DNA of 64,000 bases from Coleofasciculus sp. LEGE 07092 (GTDB taxonomy: Bacteria > Cyanobacteriota > Cyanobacteriia > Cyanobacteriales > Coleofasciculaceae), in the NCBI RefSeq assembly GCF_015207375.1, contig NZ_JADEWY010000015.1, positions 1 to 64,000 on the forward strand. Direction: 5' to 3'. The translations under genes and the position numbers were made by a program. The notes beneath the pieces were generated by a model. It saw nothing but the letters and a program-made list of their open reading frames with translations, did no database searches and was not told the origin of the DNA. Each line of letters begins with the position of its first letter. Within the stretch, counting starts at the first letter, position 1. Of the stretch, positions 27,523 through 35,749 are shown one piece after another.

Positions 27523-28548
27523 ATGGTTTGGGCTACAGGGGATGCGCTCTATAACGGTAAGTACATTCTGGAGAGATAACTGGGACAAGGGCGTTTAGGG
27601 ATTACCTATCTGGTAAGGGATAGAGACGATTGTCGCTGGGTAATCAAAACCTTGAATGATGCACTCCTCAATTCCCTCACCCCACAAGAACAAAATCGAC
27701 TAGAAACTAAGTTTTGTCAGGAAGCGGTAAAACTCAGAGGGTGTAATCATCCTCATATTGTTAAAGTCCGAGAACTTTTTAAACAGGGGAAACGGTGGTG
27801 CATTGTTATGGATTATGTGGATGGGGTAAGTTTAGCCTACCGCGCCCAGAAAATGCTTCCAGAAGCCGAAGCCCTCAATTATATTCAGCAAATTGGTGAG
27901 GCGCTGATTGAGGTGCATCGGGATGGTTTGATTCATCGGGATGTGAAACCGGGCAATATTATTGTCCATGTTCGTGATGGAAAAGCGGAAGCTGTTTTAA
28001 TTGATTTTGATTTAGCGCTGGAGTTTGACTGCGAGGTAACTTCAGTACGGACAAAAGAAGCCTCAGACGGGTTTGCGCCAATGGAACTGTATTCTCGCTT
28101 GGCTGAGAAACCGGGAGAATATACAGATGTTTATTCCTTAGCGGCGACATTGTATGAACTGTTAACCGGACACAAACCTGTGAGTGCGATTAAGCGTAAG
28201 TTAGATCGAGAGCGATTAGTCCCACCGAAAGAGTATAACGATCAGATTAGCGATCGCACAAATCGGCTGATTCTCCAGGGTATGGGGTTAGAACCGAAGC
28301 AGCGCCCCCAGTCGATGTGAGAATGGTTAGATTCTCTGGGGTTGATCAGTGAAGCTTCTCCCCCTGCACCCACACCACCGCCTGCGAAGAGAGGATTAAC
28401 CTTAGAGCAAAAACTTGCGATCGCGGGGTTGATTGTAACAATGCTAGGTGTAATTGTGGCATTCTTTGGACCCTTGTCAGACTGGATGGATCGATTAAAG
28501 CCTCAGTCACCCACGTCTCCTACTCCATCATCGACGATTTCGCCATAG
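27523..28548 (+). pseudogene. Ser/Thr protein kinase interrupted by two stops
   Basis: One frame reads from ATG 27523 (MVWATGDALYNGKYILER) to 28548 as a complete Hanks-type kinase with a C-terminal membrane segment. It is interrupted by TAA at 27577-27579, inside the Gly-rich loop region, and TGA at 28318-28320, just before EWLDSLG. Both stops are in frame; there is no frameshift. The kinase motifs are VIKTL (Lys), HRDVKPGNI (catalytic loop) and IDFDLAL (DFD in place of DFG). The tail has PPAPTPPPAKRG and one transmembrane helix near AGLIVTMLGVIVAFF. It is probably a recent pseudogene of the neighbouring kinase family; a shorter product from an internal start would lack the Gly loop. Confidence 0.85.
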
Positions 28549-28576
28549 ACAATTCTAGAATTACCTCAAAATAGCC

Positions 28577-29692
28577 ATGGTTTGGGCAACAGGGAAACAA
28601 TTACAAGGCGGTAAATATGTGATTCAAGGAGTTCTGGGACAAGGCGGTTTCGGAATCACTTATAAGGCGTGGCACGTATCCCTTAATCATTATGTTGTGA
28701 TTAAAACGCCTAATGAGTATCTGCAATATGAGCCAGATTATAACAAGTATTTAGTTCGATTTATTGAAGAAGCCCAGATATTAGCCCGATTATCCAGAGA
28801 TCCGCATCCCTCTATTGTCGGAGTGCATGACTTGTTTCAAGAAGGGATAATTTCCTGCTTGGTGATGAATTTTGTCGAGGGGGAAAATTTGTTTGAGTTA
28901 GTTAGGCGTAGGAGAGCGATACCTGAAGCTGAAGCGGTGAGATATATTCGCCAAATTGGGGAAGCTTTAACTCTAGTGCATCAGGTAGGGTTGACTCATC
29001 AAGATGCTCATCCGGGAAATATTCTATTGCGACAAAATGGCAGAGCGGTTTTAATTGATTTTGGTATTGCTAAGGAACTGGTGCCCTCGACATACACTTC
29101 GACAGGAGCAGTTGGTAATGAGGGATTTGCGCCTTATGAGCAGGTACACCGGGGAAGTCGGGAGCCAAATGTCGATGTTTATTGTTTAGCGGCAACGCTG
29201 TATTATGCACTACCTCCAATTGTTCTAAAAATAAAAATTGTTCCCTGGGTTAACCTACTGGTAATAGCAGGATACTACCTCGTGATAGGCTTTTTATTGG
29301 TTGAGGGTGGAGTTTGGGGTGTGGTTGTGGCTGGGGCTGGGGCTGGGTTTTTTGCTGTGAGTTTTGCTGTGACTTTGTTTGAGCCTACTGTGGCTGGGGA
29401 TGTTGTGCTTATATCTATGATTTTGGCTGGGGCGTTTGCTGTGACTTGGGCGTTGGATCTGGCTGGGTTTTTGCCTGTGCTTTCGGTGTTGGGGGAGGAT
29501 GCGGTTCTGAGTGTGCGTAGTTATGGGTCTTTTGTTGTGGGTCTGGCTGTGCGTTTTGCTGGGTTTTTTGCTGTGTCTTTGGCTGGAATCGAGTTAGAAG
29601 AATCCTTCAGCAAGTTTCACACCTTTCTAATTTTGCTGGGAACATCTTGGTTAGGACTTGGATTAGGATGGCTTCTAGGTTCAATATTCTAG
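28577..29692 (+). CDS. Ser/Thr kinase-like protein fused to hydrophobic repeats
   Basis: This protein has 371 residues. The N-terminal kinase lobe is good (LGQGGFGITYKA; VVIKTPNE), but the catalytic loop reads HQDAHPGNI, so the Arg before Asp and the Lys after it are both replaced. IDFGIAKE keeps DFG. The C-lobe stops at DVYCLAATLYYAL (subdomain IX). About 150 residues of Gly/Ala/Val/Phe hydrophobic repeats follow, encoded by an unusually G+T-rich strand, probably several membrane helices. It is likely a degenerate or pseudo-kinase created by fusion. It shares the MVWATG start and its local context with the broken kinase upstream. Confidence 0.75.
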   Translation: MVWATGKQLQGGKYVIQGVLGQGGFGITYKAWHVSLNHYVVIKTPNEYLQYEPDYNKYLVRFIEEAQILARLSRDPHPSIVGVHDLFQEGIISCLVMNFVEGENLFELVRRRRAIPEAEAVRYIRQIGEALTLVHQVGLTHQDAHPGNILLRQNGRAVLIDFGIAKELVPSTYTSTGAVGNEGFAPYEQVHRGSREPNVDVYCLAATLYYALPPIVLKIKIVPWVNLLVIAGYYLVIGFLLVEGGVWGVVVAGAGAGFFAVSFAVTLFEPTVAGDVVLISMILAGAFAVTWALDLAGFLPVLSVLGEDAVLSVRSYGSFVVGLAVRFAGFFAVSLAGIELEESFSKFHTFLILLGTSWLGLGLGWLLGSIF

Positions 29693-30059
29693 TGAGAAAC
29701 TCAGCTATTAAGATTAGCAGTTGAAACCACAGTGACACCCACTCAGAGACAGCAGGAAAGCAATGCCGTTAGGAAAGAGCGATCAATCAATGGGGAATTT
29801 AGGGGGCAAGATCAACTCAGACGCAAACCAGGAAACTTGTGTATACCCAGTAGCGCTGCACCAGAAAAAAGGGTTTATCTGACTGGGGATAAGGATTTTG
29901 GTTATTTCTGCTCAAACAATGTCAGTCTCACCCATGATATTGCTACAATTAACCAAAGTTGCTGGTTAGACAAGTAAGGGAGTGACCAGAGATATATTAA
30001 GCATAGGATAGCTCATCTGACCTATCGGTAAAGTTAGGGGCTTCAACGGAGGTTTTTTG
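29693..30059. other. intergenic region without recognised features
   Basis: This stretch holds 367 bases before the pentapeptide gene. An open frame at 29732-29977 has no family resemblance and is not called. The promoter of the next gene is presumed here; AACGGAGG at about 30046 is its ribosome site. Confidence 0.5.
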
Positions 30060-30833
30060 ATGAAACGCGCAATCCTCGCCACTGCTGCTCTCATTACTGC
30101 AACCAATGTGAGTGCAATAGCCACGGCTGAAAATCTGCAACACATTCAACAGTTACTTTCCACCAAAGACTGCTCGCAATGCGATCTGCAAAATGCAGGT
30201 CTAGTTATGGCGGAGTTGGTGGGTGCTAACTTGAGTGGGGCAGATTTGAGTCGTGCTAACCTCAGTCGTGCTAATTTAATGGGAGCTGACCTCACACAGG
30301 CAAATCTCAGTGGTGCTTCCCTGAATGGTGCCAATCTTGCAGGGGCAAACCTCAGTGGTGCTATTCTTGAGGGGACTGACCTGAGAGATGCTTATCTAGC
30401 CAATGCTCAGTTATTTGGAACCAATCTAAGTAACGCTTATATTCAAGGAACGATTGGCATTCCCCAATATGCGGGAACGGCTGAAGATTTTTATGCTTGG
30501 GGCGTTATCGAAGCTGAACGAGGAAACTACAACGCTGCCATTGAGAAGTATAACCAAGCCCTCAGTATCAAATCAGACTTTGCGCCAGCGTTTTTAGCTC
30601 GTGGAGTCGCTCGTTTCCGGTTGGGGGATGAAGCAGCAGCAACTAGCGATGCTCAGATCGCCAGTCAACTGTTTACCGAACAAAACGATCCATTTGGATA
30701 CCAAGCATCGCAGAATTTGATTCAATTGGTAGAACTTGCGCTCAATCCCCCGGAAGTTCGCGAGCGCCCCTCGCTAGGAAATGCCTTAGTTGGTATTGGT
30801 TCACTGCTATTGCGATTTCTTTCACCATTGTGA
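30060..30833 (+). CDS. secreted pentapeptide-repeat and TPR protein
   Basis: This protein of 257 residues has a signal peptide (MKRAILATAALITATNVSA) and then a CSQCDLQNAGL segment. About 16 A(D/N)Lxx pentapeptides follow at about 50-130 (GANLSGADLSRANLSRANL), forming a right-handed beta helix. A pair of TPR-like helices at about 140-200 (YAWGVIEAERGNYNAAIEKY) and a C-terminal hydrophobic stretch complete it. It is likely periplasmic or lumenal; the function is unknown. The ATG at 30060 follows GGAGG; an adjacent upstream TTG is ignored. Confidence 0.85.
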   Translation: MKRAILATAALITATNVSAIATAENLQHIQQLLSTKDCSQCDLQNAGLVMAELVGANLSGADLSRANLSRANLMGADLTQANLSGASLNGANLAGANLSGAILEGTDLRDAYLANAQLFGTNLSNAYIQGTIGIPQYAGTAEDFYAWGVIEAERGNYNAAIEKYNQALSIKSDFAPAFLARGVARFRLGDEAAATSDAQIASQLFTEQNDPFGYQASQNLIQLVELALNPPEVRERPSLGNALVGIGSLLLRFLSPL

Positions 30834-30926
30834 CGTTAGGGGTAGAGACACAATTAGTCGCCTCTCTACTGCAATGGCACAAGCCTTGTTAGGATCGAAA
30901 TGATTAGTCATTCTTAAAGACTGGGT

Positions 30927-31397
30927 ATGTCGTCAACCTCAACCTCCTTACCAGATTCCCTCGCCAAAATTGTAGAGCGGTTTAAGCGGAGGACAAATCC
31001 CAAACAGCGTTATGAACAGTTACTCTGGTACGCCAAGAAGCTTAAAGAGATGCCAGAGGAGGATAAAGTGCCAGAAAATAAAGTTCCTGGCTGCGTTTCC
31101 CAGGTTTACCTGACTGCCAACCTGAACGAGGGCAAGCTTTGCTATCAGGGAGATTCGGATGCTCAGTTGGTGAAAGGGTTAGTGGCACTGTTAATTGAAG
31201 GACTTAACGGACTGACTCCCGAAGAAATCATGCAAGTCTCTCCTGATTTTATCCAAGAGATGGGCTTAAACGTCAGCTTAACGCCATCCCGTGCTAATGG
31301 CTTCTACAATATCTTTCAAACGATGAAGAAAAAGGCGCTAGGATTCCAACTCGGAACCTCTTTCCAGGCGGTGGTTGACACCCCTGTACTCCCTTAA
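30927..31397 (+). CDS. sufE: SufE cysteine desulfuration protein
   Basis: SufE accepts sulfur from the cysteine desulfurase SufS for Fe-S cluster assembly. It has 156 residues. The acceptor Cys56 is in NKVPGCVSQVY, and the partner motif GLNVSLTPSRANGF is at the C-terminus. It is of normal length. It stands alone, not in a suf operon, as is common in cyanobacteria. Confidence 0.94.
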   Translation: MSSTSTSLPDSLAKIVERFKRRTNPKQRYEQLLWYAKKLKEMPEEDKVPENKVPGCVSQVYLTANLNEGKLCYQGDSDAQLVKGLVALLIEGLNGLTPEEIMQVSPDFIQEMGLNVSLTPSRANGFYNIFQTMKKKALGFQLGTSFQAVVDTPVLP

Positions 31398-31519
31398 GGC
31401 AGTACACCGTTTTTGTAAAAATACATCGGCAGGGGAGCAGGGGAGCAGAGGTGCGGGGGAGAATTTAGATATAGACTCTCCTGCCTTTCCTGACATTTGC
31501 TGATTTGGGGATGCTCCCG

Positions 31520-33064
31520 TTAACGCAACACCGGAATTAAATATTGGGATAGGGTAAATGCATCCACCCCCAACTCAGTCCGCTCCCTTGCTGCCAAAAT
31601 TCCGGCTTGAGCGTGCCACCATGCCCCTGCTGCAACTATGGCTTCTAGGGGTAACTTAGTGGTTGCAGGTTGCGCCACTAAACCTCCTATCAGACCGGTT
31701 AGAATATCTCCACTACCACCACGAGCTAGAGCAGGCGTACTTTCAGGAACCAGCCATACCGAACCCCCCGAATGAGCGATCGCACTTCTCGCTCCCTTTA
31801 ACAACACCACGGATTTACTGAGCTGGGATGCCTTGCGTACTGCACTGACGCGATCAGGAAGTAAACCTGCTGAGTCTGGAAACAAGCGCTTGAACTCACC
31901 GATATGGGGCGTTAATACAGTAGAAGCCTGACGCCTCAACAAGGTTGGGATAGTTCTCAGTTCGGCAAGGATATTTAAGCCATCTGCATCTAAAACCAAG
32001 GGACATTCTGCATCCATTACCCCTTGTACCACGGACTTAGCACCGAGAGTCAAACCTGGACCACAAGCGATCGCACTAAACTTACTTAAATCAACAGTAT
32101 CCGGTAAATGAGCGATCGCTCCCTCTGGCGTCTCTGGACAACCGATCACCAACGCCTCTGGTAAATGAGTCACCAATAAAGGTTTGAGGGATTCTGGCAC
32201 GGCAATCGAGAGCATTCCCACTCCACTGGCACGCGCTCCCAATGCTGTCAAAATTGCCCCACCCGAATACTGACGAGAACCACAAATGATTAATAAATGT
32301 CCTTCTTTATATTTATACGTGGTCGGTGGACGAGACAGGGGCAGACAATTTAAAGCAGTAGCTTTAGTCATCCGCATCATACCCGCAGGCTGACCCAAAA
32401 TCGACCACACATCCATGAGGGGAATGCCAAAATCAATTAACTCAGCATCACCAACATACTCCAACGCTTGGTCTTGTAAAAATGCCAGCTTCCACAACCC
32501 TAAGCAAAACGTGCGAGTAGCCCGAATCGCCGTTCCTAGTACCTCACCCGTATCCGTATGAATTCCAGAGGGTAAGTCAATACTAACTATAGGTTGCGAC
32601 CATTGATTCAACCGATTAACAGCATCAGCAAGAGTACCTGCAAGCGATCGCGTTTGCCCAAACCCAAACAAGCCATCAATAATCAAGTCGCACGACTGCA
32701 ACGGCTCAATCTGCTCATAACAAGGAATCCCCAAACTCTTTGCATACTGGTAATGTTGGGATGTCAGTTCCTTGAGTTTAGCGATCGGACGGTAAATCAA
32801 TACATCGTAACCCTGAAAATGCAACTCCCGCGCCACCACCAAGGCGTCCCCGCCATTATGTCCCGGTCCCACTAAAATACCCACTCGCCTGCATTCAGCC
32901 AGGGGATAAAGCGCCTGAATACGAGCTGCAATCAGTCCTGCCACCTTTTCCATCAAGGCGGCTACTGGCATACCGGCATCAAAAATGCGCCCTTCAATGT
33001 CGCGCATCTGCTCGGCTGTCACCACGACTTGTTCAATCTGTTCTCGGCGTTGTCTAGGCTGCAC
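31520..33064 (-). CDS. nnr: bifunctional NAD(P)H-hydrate epimerase/dehydratase
   Basis: This enzyme repairs hydrated NAD(P)H. The N-terminal YjeF_N epimerase domain (about 1-215) has GPGHNGGDALVVAREL. The C-terminal ADP/ATP-dependent dehydratase (about 235-510) has ADGLNIL, TPHIGEFKRL, KGARS and the catalytic Asp in GSGDILTGLIGG. The 514-residue start is a GTG at 33064, with no in-frame ATG nearby. It is divergent from the permease gene. Confidence 0.95.
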   Translation of the reverse strand: MQPRQRREQIEQVVVTAEQMRDIEGRIFDAGMPVAALMEKVAGLIAARIQALYPLAECRRVGILVGPGHNGGDALVVARELHFQGYDVLIYRPIAKLKELTSQHYQYAKSLGIPCYEQIEPLQSCDLIIDGLFGFGQTRSLAGTLADAVNRLNQWSQPIVSIDLPSGIHTDTGEVLGTAIRATRTFCLGLWKLAFLQDQALEYVGDAELIDFGIPLMDVWSILGQPAGMMRMTKATALNCLPLSRPPTTYKYKEGHLLIICGSRQYSGGAILTALGARASGVGMLSIAVPESLKPLLVTHLPEALVIGCPETPEGAIAHLPDTVDLSKFSAIACGPGLTLGAKSVVQGVMDAECPLVLDADGLNILAELRTIPTLLRRQASTVLTPHIGEFKRLFPDSAGLLPDRVSAVRKASQLSKSVVLLKGARSAIAHSGGSVWLVPESTPALARGGSGDILTGLIGGLVAQPATTKLPLEAIVAAGAWWHAQAGILAARERTELGVDAFTLSQYLIPVLR

Positions 33065-33331
33065 CCCACTTGCTCCCGTTTAAGCTACCAACTTTAAACC
33101 ATCCTTACGACTCATTCATATTCTGAACTTATAACTCAGGCAGGATGAGGATTTCAAGCCTTCTTTCCTGATACCGGGTTCCCAAATCCTGAATGATAAA
33201 TTACACTGATCAATCGCCAGTTAAACGTTATGCCACCCTGATCCCCAAGCCAAGGGACTACCCTCTTGAACTGATACAATGGCGCTGACTGGCTCGTTAA
33301 GCCAAAGACACTATCCTTGATCGCTAAATAC

Positions 33332-34372
33332 ATGGATAAGCTGAACAACGCCTTCACCCTTTTTTTTAGTTTACTGGTCGAGGCAATGCCGTTTTTGCTG
33401 ATTGGGGTTTTGTTCTCCGGCTTGCTGCTGCTATTTGTTGATGAGCGCAAGCTGATTGATTCCCTGCCTCGCAACCCCTTGTTAGGTGCAATCGTTGGTA
33501 GCTGTGTGGGCTTTTTATTCCCTGTGTGTGAATGTGGCAACGTACCCGTGTCGCGGCGTTTGCTACTTCAAGGAGCACCCGTATCCGTGGCAATGGGGTT
33601 TTTGTTGGCAGCACCCACCATTAATCCCATCGTAATTTGGTCTACTTGGGTAGCATTTCGAGATCAACCAGAAATTGTAGTGTTGCGAGTCGTGTTTTCC
33701 CTAGGCATTGCGATTGTTATGGGCTGTGTGTTTAGCGTGCAGAAAGACTTGCGTCCCCTGCTACAACCCGCCATTACACGTTCAATGCTACGCTCAGTCC
33801 ATTCAGTCGGGAAAGGTGTCAAAGATACGACTATCCAGGATGAACGGAAACCCGTACTCCTCCAATCCGGATCGTTTTTACTGAGTCAGCAAGGAGCACC
33901 TTTGCGAATGGATGCGAGTGTGATGCAGGCATCTCTAGCCGCCGCCAAACCTAGCAAACCTCTCTCAATTCGACTGCGGCTATTCTTAGAGAATACAGTA
34001 CAGGAGTTGCGGGAGTTGGGAAGTGTCTTGATTTTGGGAAGCGCGATTGCCGCAATCATTCAAGTTGCCGTACCCCGCGAAGTCATTCTCAGCCTAGGTC
34101 AAGGTCCAGTAACATCCATTTTGGCAATGATGCTTTTGGCAGGGGTGGTGTCTATTTGTTCAACCGTCGATTCGTTCTTTGCCCTTGCCTTTGCCTCAAC
34201 CTTTACGGGGGGTTCGCTACTCGCTTTTTTGGTCTTTGGTCCGATGATTGATATCAAAGCAATTGGTTTAATGTTATCGGTTTTTAAGGCGAGAGCACTC
34301 GTTTACTTGTTCGCAATAATCGCGCAGTTAATATTTCTACTGACCTTATTTGTTAATTTGCATATTAGTTAG
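33332..34372 (+). CDS. ArsP/DUF318-type permease
   Basis: This integral membrane permease has 346 residues and two homologous halves of four or so helices each. The first half carries the conserved LFPVCECGNVPVSRRLL and LLAAPTINPIVIW. The second carries VVSICSTVDSFFALAF and LVFGPMIDIKAI. Permeases of this family export organoarsenicals or are paired with TIGR03943 proteins of unknown substrate. The immediate downstream partner here argues for the latter group, a YcgR-like system. The ATG at 33332 is preferred to an upstream TTG. Confidence 0.85.
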   Translation: MDKLNNAFTLFFSLLVEAMPFLLIGVLFSGLLLLFVDERKLIDSLPRNPLLGAIVGSCVGFLFPVCECGNVPVSRRLLLQGAPVSVAMGFLLAAPTINPIVIWSTWVAFRDQPEIVVLRVVFSLGIAIVMGCVFSVQKDLRPLLQPAITRSMLRSVHSVGKGVKDTTIQDERKPVLLQSGSFLLSQQGAPLRMDASVMQASLAAAKPSKPLSIRLRLFLENTVQELRELGSVLILGSAIAAIIQVAVPREVILSLGQGPVTSILAMMLLAGVVSICSTVDSFFALAFASTFTGGSLLAFLVFGPMIDIKAIGLMLSVFKARALVYLFAIIAQLIFLLTLFVNLHIS

Positions 34373-34421
34373 TGTCTTTTTTTTGTAAACAACAACAACG
34401 AACGAGTAACGTTCAAGGCGT

Positions 34422-35216
34422 ATGAGTTCAGCCGAAAAATTAGGGAGTTCCCCCAGAAAACCTCCTAGCATTGAGAGAATTTTGCTACCGCTGCTAGACA
34501 CACTTGCTCTCGGTTTGTGGGGAATCTTGTTGCTTAAATACTGGTTGACTGGGGAGTTAAATTTGCTGATTCACCCCAATTACTTCGGGCTAGTTATTGG
34601 CAGCAGTTTTATTTTATTAATACTTGCAGCGTTGCGGATTGTCCAGCTAATTATTCAGGTGCGTCAGCGCCGAATCGTATCAGAAAGTCCGCATATTAGC
34701 TTCTTGCCTCCAAGTTGGAGCCGTGCGTTACTGATCGGCACAGCTATTTTGGGGTTACTGATAGAACCGAAAGTATTTACGAGTCAGATTGCTATCCAGC
34801 GCGGTGTTACAGAATCGCTAACTACAACGCGAATCCAACCCCAATCCTTCCGCAGTGCTGACAATCCTGAAGAGCGATCGCTGATTGAATGGATACGGAC
34901 GCTTAGTGTTTACCCAGAACCTGATGAATACACCAATCAAAAGGTAAATGTTAATGGTTTTGTGGTTTATCCACCAGACCTGCAATCCGAATATCTGTTA
35001 ATTACCCGCTTCGTCATTACCTGCTGTGCTGCTGATGCTTATCCTGTTAGTTTACCTGTAAAACTGCAAGAAAAACGCGAGGCTTATCAACCTGACACTT
35101 GGATAGAAGTGAAAGGTCAAATGATGACTGAAACCTTAAAAGGGAAGCGTCAGTTGGTGATTGAAGCCAATGATGTTAAAGAAATTCTCGAACCCGAAAA
35201 TCCTTACTCTTATTAG
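34422..35216 (+). CDS. TIGR03943-type permease partner
   Basis: This protein has 264 residues. Two or three N-terminal membrane helices are followed by a soluble domain with NVNGFVVYPPD and the conserved ITCCAADAYPVSLPV (Cys pair). That matches the YcgQ/DUF1980 family, which accompanies ArsP-like permeases. The Cys pair and the Zur control of the Bacillus homologues suggest a metal-related role, but that is knowledge of relatives and is not visible here. It starts 49 bases after the permease gene, so one operon is likely. Confidence 0.85.
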   Translation: MSSAEKLGSSPRKPPSIERILLPLLDTLALGLWGILLLKYWLTGELNLLIHPNYFGLVIGSSFILLILAALRIVQLIIQVRQRRIVSESPHISFLPPSWSRALLIGTAILGLLIEPKVFTSQIAIQRGVTESLTTTRIQPQSFRSADNPEERSLIEWIRTLSVYPEPDEYTNQKVNVNGFVVYPPDLQSEYLLITRFVITCCAADAYPVSLPVKLQEKREAYQPDTWIEVKGQMMTETLKGKRQLVIEANDVKEILEPENPYSY

Positions 35217-35280
35217 CTATCTGTTGATTCAACCAGTTACCCGTCATGAATGATTGGTCACTGTTAAATGTCCACCAAGT

Positions 35281-35655
35281 TTACCAATTTAAAAGCTCTC
35301 TGACTTGCTGAATCAACCTCAAGGGGTCAAAGGGTTTGGCAATCACTCCGGTAATACCTAACTCATTGAATTGAGCTAAATCATCGGTTAACACCTTAGC
35401 CGTTAGCAAAACCACAGGAATATGCTGAGTCACCGGATTTTGCTGTAACGTCTGAAATAGGGTGATTCCATCCATGTCAGGCATCATGATATCCAGTAAA
35501 ATTGCATCGGGTTGGTAGGTTTCAGCTTTGAGCAGCCCTTCTTTCCCCGTTTCAGCAGTTACAACATTCCATCCCCCCAGCGTTTCTAGACAAGCTTGGA
35601 TAACGCTACAGAGATTTGTTTCATCATCAATGACGAGAAGATGCTTGGCTGACAT
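35281..35655 (-). CDS. single-domain response regulator
   Basis: This receiver of 125 residues has VIDDE, phospho-Asp in AILLDIMMPDMDG, VLLTAK and the Lys in VIAKPFD. No output domain follows. The ATG at 35655, preceded by AGGTAG, is preferred over an upstream extension that overlaps the neighbouring gene. It lies 94 bases downstream of the multi-receiver regulator gene on the same strand and probably acts with it. Confidence 0.88.
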   Translation of the reverse strand: MSAKHLLVIDDETNLCSVIQACLETLGGWNVVTAETGKEGLLKAETYQPDAILLDIMMPDMDGITLFQTLQQNPVTQHIPVVLLTAKVLTDDLAQFNELGITGVIAKPFDPLRLIQQVRELLNW

Positions 35656-35749
35656 GATTCTACCTGGCAACAAATGGTATTTATTGAGAATAGCAAAAGC
35701 ACTTGCTGAACAGGCAGTTGCATATCTGAAATAACCCCCATAAAAACGG

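Noticed and set aside
29732-29977. 81-codon frame between the kinase-like gene and the pentapeptide gene
   Set aside because: No ribosome site, low-information composition and no family resemblance.
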